Shown here: piece by piece, positions 24,402 through 32,111 of the stretch
Position numbering within the stretch: the first letter of the stretch is position 1
Layout: every line of letters begins with the position of its first letter
Source: Pseudomonadota bacterium
GTDB taxonomy: Bacteria > Pseudomonadota > Alphaproteobacteria > Rhizobiales > Hyphomicrobiaceae
Assembly (NCBI GenBank): GCA_023387235.1
Contig: JAEWIJ010000032.1
Location: forward strand, 1-57,124
Reading direction: 5' to 3'
DNA length: 57,124 bases
Position numbers and translations under genes: made by a program
The notes under the pieces: model-generated
Database searches by the model: none
What the model saw: the letters and a program-made list of their open reading frames with translations, nothing else
What the model was told of the DNA's origin: nothing

Positions 24402-25316
24402 TCAGGCATCGAAGCGCTCCCATTCCGGACGCGCACCGAACCGGGCGACGAGGAAGTCGATGAACACGCGGGTCTTGGCCGCGAGATACCGGTTCGGCGT
24501 GTAGAGGGCGTAGATGCCGAGCTCGGTGCGCGGAAAATCGCGGAGCACGAGCGCGAGTTTCCCCGCGGCGATGTCACACCCGACGAGGAAAGTCGGAAGC
24601 TCGGTAATGCCCGCGCCGGCGAGCGCGGCATCGCGCAGGATGTGTCCGTTATTGGAGATCAGCGCGCACTTGAGTTGCACCACGCCGGCGCTGCCATCCG
24701 CCTTCAGATACGGCCAGCGCTGCAGTCCTGCGGTGGCGGCATAGCCGAGCCAGCGATGGCGCGCGAGGTCGTCGGGCGTAGCCGGCGCACCGTGCGCGGC
24801 GAGGTACGCCGGCGATGCCACCAGCACACGACGGGTGGCCGCGAGCTTGCGCGCGATGAGGCTCGAATCCGAGAGCGCGGCAATGCGGATCGTGACGTCG
24901 ACGCCCTCCTCGATCGGATCGATGAACCGGTCGTTGAGGGTCATCTCGACATTGAGGCCCGGATGGGCAGCCATGAAGTCCGTGATGGCACTGCCGAGAT
25001 ACAGCATCCCGAACGACATGGGCGCGTTGACGCGCAGCAGGCCCCTCGGCTCGTCGTGAAGACGTGAGACCTGGAGCTCCGTCTCCTCGATGCGCGCGAG
25101 AATGTCGAGACAGTGCTCGTAATAGGAAAGCCCGGCCTCCGTCGGGCTGACCCGGCGCGTCGTGCGGTCGAGAAGGCGGGCACCGAGCGCCTGCTCCAGC
25201 TCCATCACCGCCTTGCTCACCGCCGATCGGGTGAGGCCGAGGGCACGACCCGCCTCGGCATAGCTGCCAAGGGCCACGACCTTGGCGAACGCATTCATGG
25301 CTTCGAGCTTGTCCAT
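24402..25316 (-). CDS. LysR family transcriptional regulator
   Basis: The 304-residue product begins MDKLEAMNAFAKVVALGSYA at the ATG 25316-25314. Residues 1-62 are the winged helix-turn-helix (SYAEAGRALGLTRSAVSKAV, LEQALGARLLDRTTRRVSPT), followed by the linker helix and a periplasmic-binding-like effector domain (GLLRVNAPMSFGMLYL to the end). It resembles the CrgA/AaeR-type LysR group that often controls quinone- or aldehyde-stress enzymes. It is divergent from wrbA across 230 bases and upstream of a nitroreductase, so both are plausible targets. Effector unknown. Confidence 0.93.
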   Translation of the reverse strand: MDKLEAMNAFAKVVALGSYAEAGRALGLTRSAVSKAVMELEQALGARLLDRTTRRVSPTEAGLSYYEHCLDILARIEETELQVSRLHDEPRGLLRVNAPMSFGMLYLGSAITDFMAAHPGLNVEMTLNDRFIDPIEEGVDVTIRIAALSDSSLIARKLAATRRVLVASPAYLAAHGAPATPDDLARHRWLGYAATAGLQRWPYLKADGSAGVVQLKCALISNNGHILRDAALAGAGITELPTFLVGCDIAAGKLALVLRDFPRTELGIYALYTPNRYLAAKTRVFIDFLVARFGARPEWERFDA

Positions 25317-25546
25317 GAGATGATTGTATCCAAACGGGATGCAGTGTGGCCAGAAGATATTGGATTGATGCGCCGCAGGAGGAGCCATACGTACCGAACG
25401 TGCATTCGACGTCGCCGAGAGGTCACCGGAGGGCTCCGCAGCCGGCGGAACTTCGGCTCCCGGCACACGGTTCTCGGACTACGGGCGGGCCTCGGAGCCC
25501 AGGAAATCAATCGGTCCTATCGAGGCCGGACACTGGAGAAATGATC

Positions 25547-26149
25547 ATGAGCAAGGTTCTGGTTCTCTATTATTCGAGCTACGGGCATATCGAGAAGATG
25601 GCTGAGGCCGTTGCCGCAGGCGCCCGCGAGGGCGGCGCGCAGGTGGACATCAAGCGCGTGCCGGAGCTTGTTCCGGAGGAAGTCGCGAAGAAATCGGGCT
25701 TCAAGCTCGATCAGGCGGCGCCGATCGCGACGGTCGATGACCTTCCGAACTACGATGCGATCATCCTCGGCGTGCCGACTCGCTACGGCAATATGCCTGC
25801 GCAGATGAAGAACTTCCTCGACCAGACGGGCAGCCTCTGGATGAAGGGCGCGCTGATCGGCAAGGTCGGCAGCGTGTTCAGCTCGAGCGCGACGCAGCAC
25901 GGCGGACAAGAGAGCACGATCCTCTCGACCCACATCGTGCTCCTCCATCACGGCATGGTGATTGCGGGCCTACCCTATTCGTTCAAGGGCCAGATGGGCG
26001 TGAAAGAGGTCACGGGCGGCTCACCCTACGGCGCGACCACCATCGCCGACGGCGACGGCTCGCGCCAACCCTCAGAGAACGAGCTTGCGGGCGCCCGCTT
26101 CCAGGGCCGCCATGTTGCCGGTCTCGCCGCAAAGCTCGCCGCCGCGTAG
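25547..26149 (+). CDS. wrbA: NAD(P)H:quinone oxidoreductase, type IV (WrbA)
   Basis: WrbA is a tetrameric flavodoxin-like FMN protein that reduces quinones by two electrons, guarding against oxidative stress. The 200-residue product matches family length. Seen: VLVLYYSSYGHIEKMAEA (FMN phosphate loop), GVPTRYGNMPAQMKNFLDQTG (family signature), FSSSATQHGGQESTIL and HHGMVIAGLPYS. I take the ATG 25547 because the GGAGAA ribosome site at 25535-25540 is too close to the ATG at 25541. Divergent from a LysR regulator, which may control it. Confidence 0.96.
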   Translation: MSKVLVLYYSSYGHIEKMAEAVAAGAREGGAQVDIKRVPELVPEEVAKKSGFKLDQAAPIATVDDLPNYDAIILGVPTRYGNMPAQMKNFLDQTGSLWMKGALIGKVGSVFSSSATQHGGQESTILSTHIVLLHHGMVIAGLPYSFKGQMGVKEVTGGSPYGATTIADGDGSRQPSENELAGARFQGRHVAGLAAKLAAA

Positions 26150-26156
26150 CATCGAT

Positions 26157-26188
26157 CGGGATGGCAGGCCTGCAGGTCGGCCATCCCG
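26157..26188. repeat. Extragenic palindrome after wrbA
   Basis: CGGGATGGC (26157-26165) pairs perfectly with GCCATCCCG (26180-26188). The loop contains a second palindrome, CCTGCAGG. It begins seven bases after the wrbA stop. There is no T-run. It resembles the GGATGGCC...GGCCATCC palindromes scattered through rhizobial genomes; it may also end wrbA transcripts. Confidence 0.5.
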
Positions 26189-26274
26189 CGCGACCAAAAG
26201 AACGATTGCGACGAAGCAGGAACCTGCGCTGAACTGCGCTCCAGACCTCGAACCATGATTTCAGGAGAAGCGCG

Positions 26275-26571
26275 ATGGCCGACATCAAGATCGAGCGCGA
26301 GCTGACGCCGAGCAAAGGGCGCTATGTCGCTCGTATCGACGGCATCGAGGGCGAAGGCGAGTTGACCTTCTCGCGCGCCAGTCCGACGCTCGTCATTGCG
26401 GACCACACGCTTGCGCCGGATTCGATGCGCGGCATGGGCGTCGCCAAGGCTATGGTCGACCGGCTGATCGCCGACGCCCGCAGCGAAGGCTTCAAGATCT
26501 TCGCGCTCTGCCCTTATGTGAAAGCGCAGTTCGACCGGCATCCCGAATGGGCAGACGTCAGGTCCAGCTGA
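26275..26571 (+). CDS. Small GNAT-fold protein (COG2388/YjdJ-like N-acetyltransferase)
   Basis: The 98-residue product belongs to the short YjdJ-like acetyltransferase family. Seen: RYVARIDGIEGEGELTF (first strands), VIADHTLAPDSMRGMGVAKAM (the Arg/Gly-x-Gly acetyl-CoA pyrophosphate loop) and KIFALCPYVKAQFDRHPEW (C-terminal signature with Cys-Pro and the terminal FxRHPEW). Substrates of this family are mostly unknown. It has a GGAG-type ribosome site and follows wrbA by 125 bases that contain a palindrome, so co-transcription is uncertain. Confidence 0.9.
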   Translation: MADIKIERELTPSKGRYVARIDGIEGEGELTFSRASPTLVIADHTLAPDSMRGMGVAKAMVDRLIADARSEGFKIFALCPYVKAQFDRHPEWADVRSS

Positions 26572-26653
26572 GCAACCCGCCCCCCAGAGCACGTCAGCGT
26601 TGGATGGAATCAACGGCCGTCGTCCAGCGTGCTCCAGCTTCTTGTTTGAGAGA

Positions 26654-26704
26654 CTGATTCACGCTCTCGATGAAAGCGCCAGCGCTTCCATCTCGACCGA
26701 TCAG
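26654..26704. repeat. Long imperfect extragenic palindrome beside cpaD
   Basis: Arms 26654-26679 and 26682-26704 fold into one long hairpin: CTGAT pairs with ATCAG at the base, then a bulged middle, then ATGAAAGCGC / GCGCTTCCAT at the tip with a two-base CA loop. It ends three bases before the cpaD stop codon, on the 3' side of both cpaD and the GNAT gene, so it may protect or end both messages. The look is that of a rhizobial intergenic repeat element. Confidence 0.55.
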
Positions 26705-26707
26705 GCT

Positions 26708-27418
26708 CTATTTCGTGGTTGCCTCGGCCTTGACCTTCGTGCTCGCCGCGTCGCCCCTCTCGGGCTCGATGTATTTGCTCCAGGTCTGCGAGCGGCGCTC
26801 TGAGGATCGCGGCTGCTCGTCCTGCGGCCGCTGCAGATCGCGCGAGTTCGCCACCATGCCGGCGAGATTGCGCTGCGTCGCGCAGCCGAACTCCGGATAA
26901 TTGAGGCGCTCCGGATCGCGCGCGACGTCGCGATGCCAGTGACCGCACTCGGGCGCGACCGCTTCGGGCGTCGCATAGCTCAAGCGAACAACCGGACGCA
27001 GGCGCGCATCGGCATGCCGCGTACGCACGACGCGTTCGGGAACGATCTCGGCTTCCCGCAGGATGCGTCCGAGCTCCGCGACGACCTGCGAACTCCCGGC
27101 ATCGCTCTGCTTCGGAGCCGAGATGACGAGCCGTCCGACGCCCTCCGCCTTGTAGCGGGCGACGAAGCGATAGAGGTCGGCGGACTGGTTGTGGCTGAGG
27201 TCGCGGCCGCGCGGCGGCGCGTCGACGTTCAGGACTTCGCGCCTGTCCACGAAGCCTATGGGATGACGAGCGTCGACGTCATTGAGCGCCACGCCCATGA
27301 AGTCCGGCAGGCGCGCGCGATGATGGTCCTCGCAAGCGGCAAGCGCGAGGCTCGCAACGACGGCGGCCGAAGCGGCGGCGACACTCAAGGCGCGGAAGCT
27401 CGATGCGGCGTTTAACAT
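26708..27418 (-). CDS. cpaD: CpaD-like Tad pilus assembly lipoprotein
   Basis: CpaD is an outer-membrane-associated lipoprotein of Cpa/Tad (Flp) pilus machines, thought to help the CpaC secretin. The 236-residue product has a signal peptide ending in a lipobox (SLALAACED). The conserved region includes HPIGFVDRREVLNVDAPPRG, LYRFVARYKAEGVGRLVISAP and YPEFGCATQRNLAGMVANSRDL, the family C-terminal signature. It follows cpaC by five bases. The usual downstream cpaE/cpaF genes are missing here. Confidence 0.93.
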   Translation of the reverse strand: MLNAASSFRALSVAAASAAVVASLALAACEDHHRARLPDFMGVALNDVDARHPIGFVDRREVLNVDAPPRGRDLSHNQSADLYRFVARYKAEGVGRLVISAPKQSDAGSSQVVAELGRILREAEIVPERVVRTRHADARLRPVVRLSYATPEAVAPECGHWHRDVARDPERLNYPEFGCATQRNLAGMVANSRDLQRPQDEQPRSSERRSQTWSKYIEPERGDAASTKVKAEATTK

Positions 27419-27423
27419 CCTGA

Positions 27424-28917
27424 TCAGCCTTTCTTGCCGCCGTCGGGATAGGCGATGATGAAACCGAACTCACCTTCGAGCGAGCCGCCGATCGGACCGT
27501 AGAGACGGTGCATATGGCCGAAGAAGATGCTCTTGAGATCGCTCGCGGGTGCGAAGTTCTTGTCGGGTTTCGCGGCCTGCGCCTTCGACATGTGCGTCGC
27601 GATGTACGGCGTGACGAGAATGACGAGCTCGGTCTCACGGCGGCGATAGTCGTTCGAGCGGAAGAGCTGGCCGAGTACGGGGATATTCTTCAGGCCGGGA
27701 AGACCATCCACGTTCGCTCTTGTCTCGTCGGAGAGCATTCCAGCCATTGCGAGTGTGCCGCCGCTCGGCATTTCGAGTGTGGTGCTCGCCCTGCGCACCT
27801 TGAGAGCCGGAACTGCAATGCCGGCAGAGACCACGGCGCCCTCACTCGTGAGCTCACTTACCTCGGCACTGATTGCCAAGCTGATCCGCCCGTCACTTAA
27901 GACGACCGGCTTGAATTTCGTGCTGACTCCAAACGACTTGAAGGTGACTGTAACCTCGCTGCCTTCACCCTGGACCGGAATCGGAAACTCACCGCCGGCA
28001 AGAAAATCTGCTGTCTCGCCTGAGAGTGCGGTCAAATTTGGCTCTGCCAGAGTCCGCATCAGCCCCGTGCGCTCAAGCGCCTCGATGAACGCCGCAACTG
28101 AATTGTTGCCGCTGGACCATCCAATTCCCGTACTCGATCCGGCTGTACCAAGCGGCGCGACCACGCCTGTCACGGGAAACGCGTTGGTGACGATCTTCTG
28201 GAATGTGAAATTGCCGCTCTGCAAAGCAGCATTCGGAAAATCCACGCCCAACCGCCGCAGCGCCTCGCGCTGCATCTCGGCGACGGTGACCTTGAGGAGC
28301 ACCTGCTCCTTGGCCGGCTCGACGACGGTCAGCAGATTGACGACGCTGTCCTTCTCCTTCTTCTTCATCGCGCGCTGTGCGAGTTCGGCGGCGCGATTGG
28401 CGTCTGCGGGCGTCAGCACGCTGCCGCTGAGCACGATATTGTCGCCCATCGTGTCGACGGTGATCTTCGCGCCCGGCAACAGCCGGTGCAGCGTATCGTT
28501 GAGCGCCGTCAGATCGCGTGCCACGACGATTTCGAGCAGCAGGATCTTCTGCCCGTTAGGCCCCATGAAGAATGCGTTGGCCTCGCCCTGGTCCTTGCCG
28601 AGCAGATAGATCTGCCGCTGCGATTTCACGACCGCATTGACGATATCGGGATTGGAGACGAGGACGTTCTCGAGATCGATCGGCAGATCGATCAGCATGG
28701 ATTTGTCCACGCCGATCGTGATCCTGCGCGTTGCCGGCAGGGGCACGTTGGCGGGCACCCTGAGATAGGAGCGGTGCACCGGCTCGCCGAAGAAACCCGA
28801 GGCGTGCTGACCCTGCGCCGCCGCGCCGCTCGCCCCGAGGCAAGCCGCAAGCGCCAGAACAATGAGCCCCGTCAGTCGGCGGATGCCGGACCGAGGATTG
28901 AACGTACTTTCGAACAC
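27424..28917 (-). CDS. cpaC: CpaC-like Tad pilus secretin
   Basis: CpaC forms the outer-membrane channel for Flp/Tad pili. The product (497 residues from the GTG at 28917, preferred because of the GGGGG ribosome site nine bases before it) has a signal peptide (LIVLALAACLGASGAAA), an N-terminal BON/pilus domain (RITIGVDKSMLIDLP, VLVSNPDIVNAVV), and the secretin domain: KVTVAEMQREALRRLGVDF, LRTLAEPNLTALSGETA-type core (MRTLAEPNLTALSG), and VDGLPGLKNIPVLGQLFRS, the secretin signature. GTG 28923 or a longer start at 28992 cannot be excluded. Upstream there is no cpaB. Confidence 0.94.
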   Translation of the reverse strand: MFESTFNPRSGIRRLTGLIVLALAACLGASGAAAQGQHASGFFGEPVHRSYLRVPANVPLPATRRITIGVDKSMLIDLPIDLENVLVSNPDIVNAVVKSQRQIYLLGKDQGEANAFFMGPNGQKILLLEIVVARDLTALNDTLHRLLPGAKITVDTMGDNIVLSGSVLTPADANRAAELAQRAMKKKEKDSVVNLLTVVEPAKEQVLLKVTVAEMQREALRRLGVDFPNAALQSGNFTFQKIVTNAFPVTGVVAPLGTAGSSTGIGWSSGNNSVAAFIEALERTGLMRTLAEPNLTALSGETADFLAGGEFPIPVQGEGSEVTVTFKSFGVSTKFKPVVLSDGRISLAISAEVSELTSEGAVVSAGIAVPALKVRRASTTLEMPSGGTLAMAGMLSDETRANVDGLPGLKNIPVLGQLFRSNDYRRRETELVILVTPYIATHMSKAQAAKPDKNFAPASDLKSIFFGHMHRLYGPIGGSLEGEFGFIIAYPDGGKKG

Positions 28918-29466
28918 AGTCACATGCCCCCGCTGGTACGGAGGACCCACGCGACGCAAAACATCTGGCCCCCTGCCAGGGCAGGCACACACTGCGCACC
29001 GGTCGCCTCACGGCGCGTTCTCGAGGCTCCACCACGCATGGAGCCACATTCGAGACAGCCGTTTCGCCGGCGGACACCGCGACCTCTGCTTCAAGCCCTG
29101 CCCGGCGGCACCTGCCATACGCGCGCCCCAGGCGAGGCCATCGACCGAAGGTCCCTGCCTACCCCACGGCGCCAACTGATCACGAAACCTTGACGCGGAG
29201 CCAGCCGCCACGATCGGCGTCGTGTGACCTTTGCCGGGCCGATCCACAGATTGTCCAAGCCGGACGGCCGCGGGCGCGCACTGCCGGTCATGCCGCCGAG
29301 CACGCGCGGGACAGCCTTTTCAGGCTGCTATTCGCGGGAGGAAGCAGCAATCCGCACAGCCGGCAAAGGAGCGCGGCGCATTCTGTGCATAAGCCTGCGG
29401 TAGCCGGAACAATGAGCCGTCGGGCGGTGGCCGGCACTTCGGAATGCCGACCGATTGCGAGGCTCC
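28918..29466. other. Intergenic region between tadG-like gene and cpaC
   Basis: In 549 bases I find no convincing coding frame, no pilin (Flp) signature and no remnant of cpaB. The region should contain the cpaCD promoter. Nothing else recognised. Confidence 0.5.
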
Positions 29467-31086
29467 TCAGCCCGCGACGCGGAGATTCGAGATCTCGCGG
29501 CCGATGGCCTGGAAGATCTGGTAGAGCGCCGCGCCGTCACTCGCCACGAAGGCCTTGCTGCCGTCCGATGCGCAGGCCGAAAGCAGCGCGCGCGTTGTGG
29601 CATCGTTCTCGAGCCTGAAGGCGATCGTGTAGACGATGACGCCGCGTGTCTTCGCATTCGTGCAGGCCGTGCGCGTCTTGGTGTTCATCGCGTTCGTCAA
29701 GGCCGACGACGAGTTGCTGTTCCCAAGCCGCCCCTTGGCGCCATAGCCGAAGGCGCCGTAAGCCGTCCAATTCGGGTTGCCGCTGTAGCGCGTGTAGGTG
29801 TTCTGGCCGTCCGTCATCAGGACGATGACCTTCTGGTTCTTCTCCTCGCTCCACAGGCGGCCCGTCGTGAACGGTGCCTCGGGCGAGAGCACGCGCCAGC
29901 CCCACATCAGCCCCTCGCCGATGTTCGTGAGGCCGTTTGCCTGCATGGCGTCGATCGCCGCGACCACGTCCTCCTTGTAGGAGGTGAGCTCGAGCAGCGG
30001 CGCGGTCGTGCAGCCGTAGTTGGGGCCGAGGCCAGACGGCGTGGAGGCGCCTTCGTACTTGCACATGCGCGCCTGGGCGGTGGCTGGCGTCAAGGGCTTG
30101 GGGCCGTATTGAGTGCAGCGGTCCTTGCTCTTGTTGTACTTGAGACAGACCTGCTCGGGTGTCGGGCAGCTTCCGCCGAAATCATCGAGGTAGTTGTTCT
30201 GATAGTTGACTCCATCCGCGTTGCCCTCATCCGGCTCGTCGGGGGCGAGCATCGGCACGAACAGCGTCGCCGGCGTCCCGTCCGAGGGCTGCGCGTCGTT
30301 GACGTCGTAAGGCGCAGGGCGCGCCTCGACGCAGCCGCGCCAGGACGTGCCGAGCTGATCGAACACCTGGAAGCGCGTGCGGGGCTCGGCGAAGTTCTCG
30401 TGGTGGATGGGAGAAAGGCCCTCGGAATCGATCCATCCCGAGTCGCGGTGCTGAGAACCGACGTTTACCGAGCCCGCGAACGGCACCACGCCGACGTGGA
30501 CCTTGTCGTTGCCCATGGCGCCCGCGAAAACCACATCGACGAGATTGCGCGCGGCGTCCTTGAGATCGGCCAGCGGATTGCCGGCCATGGAGCCCGAATT
30601 GTCGAGAACAAGCGCCACCTCGACAGTGCCGTCGCCGCGCACGACTTTGGTTCCGGCAGCGAGACCAATATCCTTGACGCCGAAGGCGCTCATCAGCGTC
30701 GTTGGATGACGGCCGCCCGATGAGAGCCTCACCTCGCCCGCAGCGACATCCATCTCCATATCCGTGATGGTGAGTTTCGAGCCCTCGGGGACGTTTGCCT
30801 TGAAGAAGGCCATGGCGGCGGCGGGCCCGGACTCTTCCTGGTCATCCCTGCCGAGTCGATGTGCGGCTGCAAGCGCGGCGGCATCGAGCGCCCGTTGCAT
30901 GCGCAGCCGTTCGATCTCGACCCGCCCGTAGTCGATCGCAATGGCGGCGGCGAGCCCGAAGACGGAAAACCCGATGGCGAAGATGATGATCGTCACGCCG
31001 CTCTGGTCGGCGCCGAAACGCCGGAAAAGGGCGCGCAAGCCCGCCGGTGGCGCGCGACGGCGCCCTGCCCCGTTAACGACCCGCAT
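29467..31086 (-). CDS. TadG-like pilus protein with von Willebrand factor A domain
   Basis: The 539-residue product starts at the ATG 31086 behind a GGAGG ribosome site. An N-terminal TadE/TadG motif precedes one membrane helix (FGADQSGVTIIIFAIGFSV, about residues 24-52), so most of the protein is periplasmic. A vWA domain follows with the metal-site motif DNSGS (162-166) and TDGQN later. The domain is interrupted by a large cysteine-containing insert (C-T-P-E-Q-V-C region, CTQYGPK, MCKYEG, GCTTAP). TadG-like proteins are minor-pilin-like or adhesive parts of Tad pili. It sits about 550 bases upstream of cpaC in the same orientation. An alternative start at 31182 adds 32 basic residues. Confidence 0.9.
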   Translation of the reverse strand: MRVVNGAGRRRAPPAGLRALFRRFGADQSGVTIIIFAIGFSVFGLAAAIAIDYGRVEIERLRMQRALDAAALAAAHRLGRDDQEESGPAAAMAFFKANVPEGSKLTITDMEMDVAAGEVRLSSGGRHPTTLMSAFGVKDIGLAAGTKVVRGDGTVEVALVLDNSGSMAGNPLADLKDAARNLVDVVFAGAMGNDKVHVGVVPFAGSVNVGSQHRDSGWIDSEGLSPIHHENFAEPRTRFQVFDQLGTSWRGCVEARPAPYDVNDAQPSDGTPATLFVPMLAPDEPDEGNADGVNYQNNYLDDFGGSCPTPEQVCLKYNKSKDRCTQYGPKPLTPATAQARMCKYEGASTPSGLGPNYGCTTAPLLELTSYKEDVVAAIDAMQANGLTNIGEGLMWGWRVLSPEAPFTTGRLWSEEKNQKVIVLMTDGQNTYTRYSGNPNWTAYGAFGYGAKGRLGNSNSSSALTNAMNTKTRTACTNAKTRGVIVYTIAFRLENDATTRALLSACASDGSKAFVASDGAALYQIFQAIGREISNLRVAG

Positions 31087-31244
31087 TCTCGTCCGCCTCC
31101 TCGCCCCCGCGTACACCGGAGGTTTAGCGGCCGATGGCTGCGGTCGCGTAAAGCCGAAACCGACAAGTTTATGCAGTTTCACTTAGCTTGCGAGACGGTA
31201 AATTTTACGGCACCCGCTCAACGCGCCATCAAGCAAGACGCGGC

Positions 31245-32111
31245 TCAGCGGAGCGTCGTCGCCACGGTCCACCAGCCGGGTTCTGCGGCGCGGATGCGTT
31301 GCGCGGCCATCTCTGCCGCTTCGGCGGTCTCGAACAGCGCAAAGCACGTCGGCCCGCTCCCGGACATGCGGGCGAGGAGGGCGCCCGGCGCACGGCCGAG
31401 CGCGGCCAGCACCGCGCCGACGGCAGGGCAGAGCGCACCCGCCGCCGCTTCGAGATCATTGCCGCGGGCATTGACGAATGCGGCCACCGCCGCGAGATCC
31501 GGGAAAGGCCCTGGCCCGGTCGGCGGAGCCATCCGCGCAGGGACGGGCAGCGCGTTGAGGGCCCGGAAGACGGCCGCCGTGGCGAGCGGCACGCCTGGAT
31601 TGACGAGGACCGCAGGCAGCGGGGGAGTCTCCGGCACCGGCGCGGTCTCGCGGCCGATGCCCCACATGAGCTGCGCCGTGCTTGCGAGACAGACCGGGAC
31701 GTCGGCGCCGAGCGAGGCCGCGAGTGCCGGCCAGTCGACGGCGGAGGCCAGCCCGGGGTTCGCTCTCCGGACTGCGCGAAGTACCGCCGCCGCATCGGCC
31801 GATCCGCCGCCGATACCGGCCGCGACAGGGAGCTGCTTGTCGATCCGCACGTCGCCGAGGACGAGGGCAGGGACGGCTTCGGTAAGGGACCGGAGAGCGC
31901 GGGCGGCGATATTCTCGCCGTCGATGGCGGTCGCGTAAGGGCCGCTCACGGTCACCGCGACCGGCGCTCCGACGCGCAGCGTGACCTCATCGCCGATGTC
32001 CGCGAACGCGACGAGGCTTTCGAGTTCGTGATAGCCGTCCGCGCGGCAGCCAAGCACGCGAAGCGTCAGGTTGACTTTCGCGCGCGCCGTCTCAGTAAGA
32101 ACCGCCGACAT
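31245..32111 (-). CDS. ispE: 4-diphosphocytidyl-2-C-methyl-D-erythritol kinase (IspE)
   Basis: IspE is the GHMP kinase of the non-mevalonate isoprenoid pathway, phosphorylating CDP-ME at the 2-hydroxyl. The 288-residue product shows AKVNLTLRVLGCRADGYHELESL (substrate loop with Lys), the GHMP ATP-binding motif LPVAAGIGGGSADAAAVLR, LGADVPVCL (catalytic Asp) and MSGSGPTCFALF (third motif). The ATG directly abuts the stop codon of the upstream TPR gene, so the pair is translationally coupled. Confidence 0.96.
   Translation of the reverse strand: MSAVLTETARAKVNLTLRVLGCRADGYHELESLVAFADIGDEVTLRVGAPVAVTVSGPYATAIDGENIAARALRSLTEAVPALVLGDVRIDKQLPVAAGIGGGSADAAAVLRAVRRANPGLASAVDWPALAASLGADVPVCLASTAQLMWGIGRETAPVPETPPLPAVLVNPGVPLATAAVFRALNALPVPARMAPPTGPGPFPDLAAVAAFVNARGNDLEAAAGALCPAVGAVLAALGRAPGALLARMSGSGPTCFALFETAEAAEMAAQRIRAAEPGWWTVATTLR

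Noticed and set aside
29091..29303. Short frames in the gap between the TadG-like gene and cpaC, considered as a Flp pilin or CpaB remnant
   Set aside because: No hydrophobic pilin helix with a conserved Glu at position 5 and no SAF-domain motif are visible.
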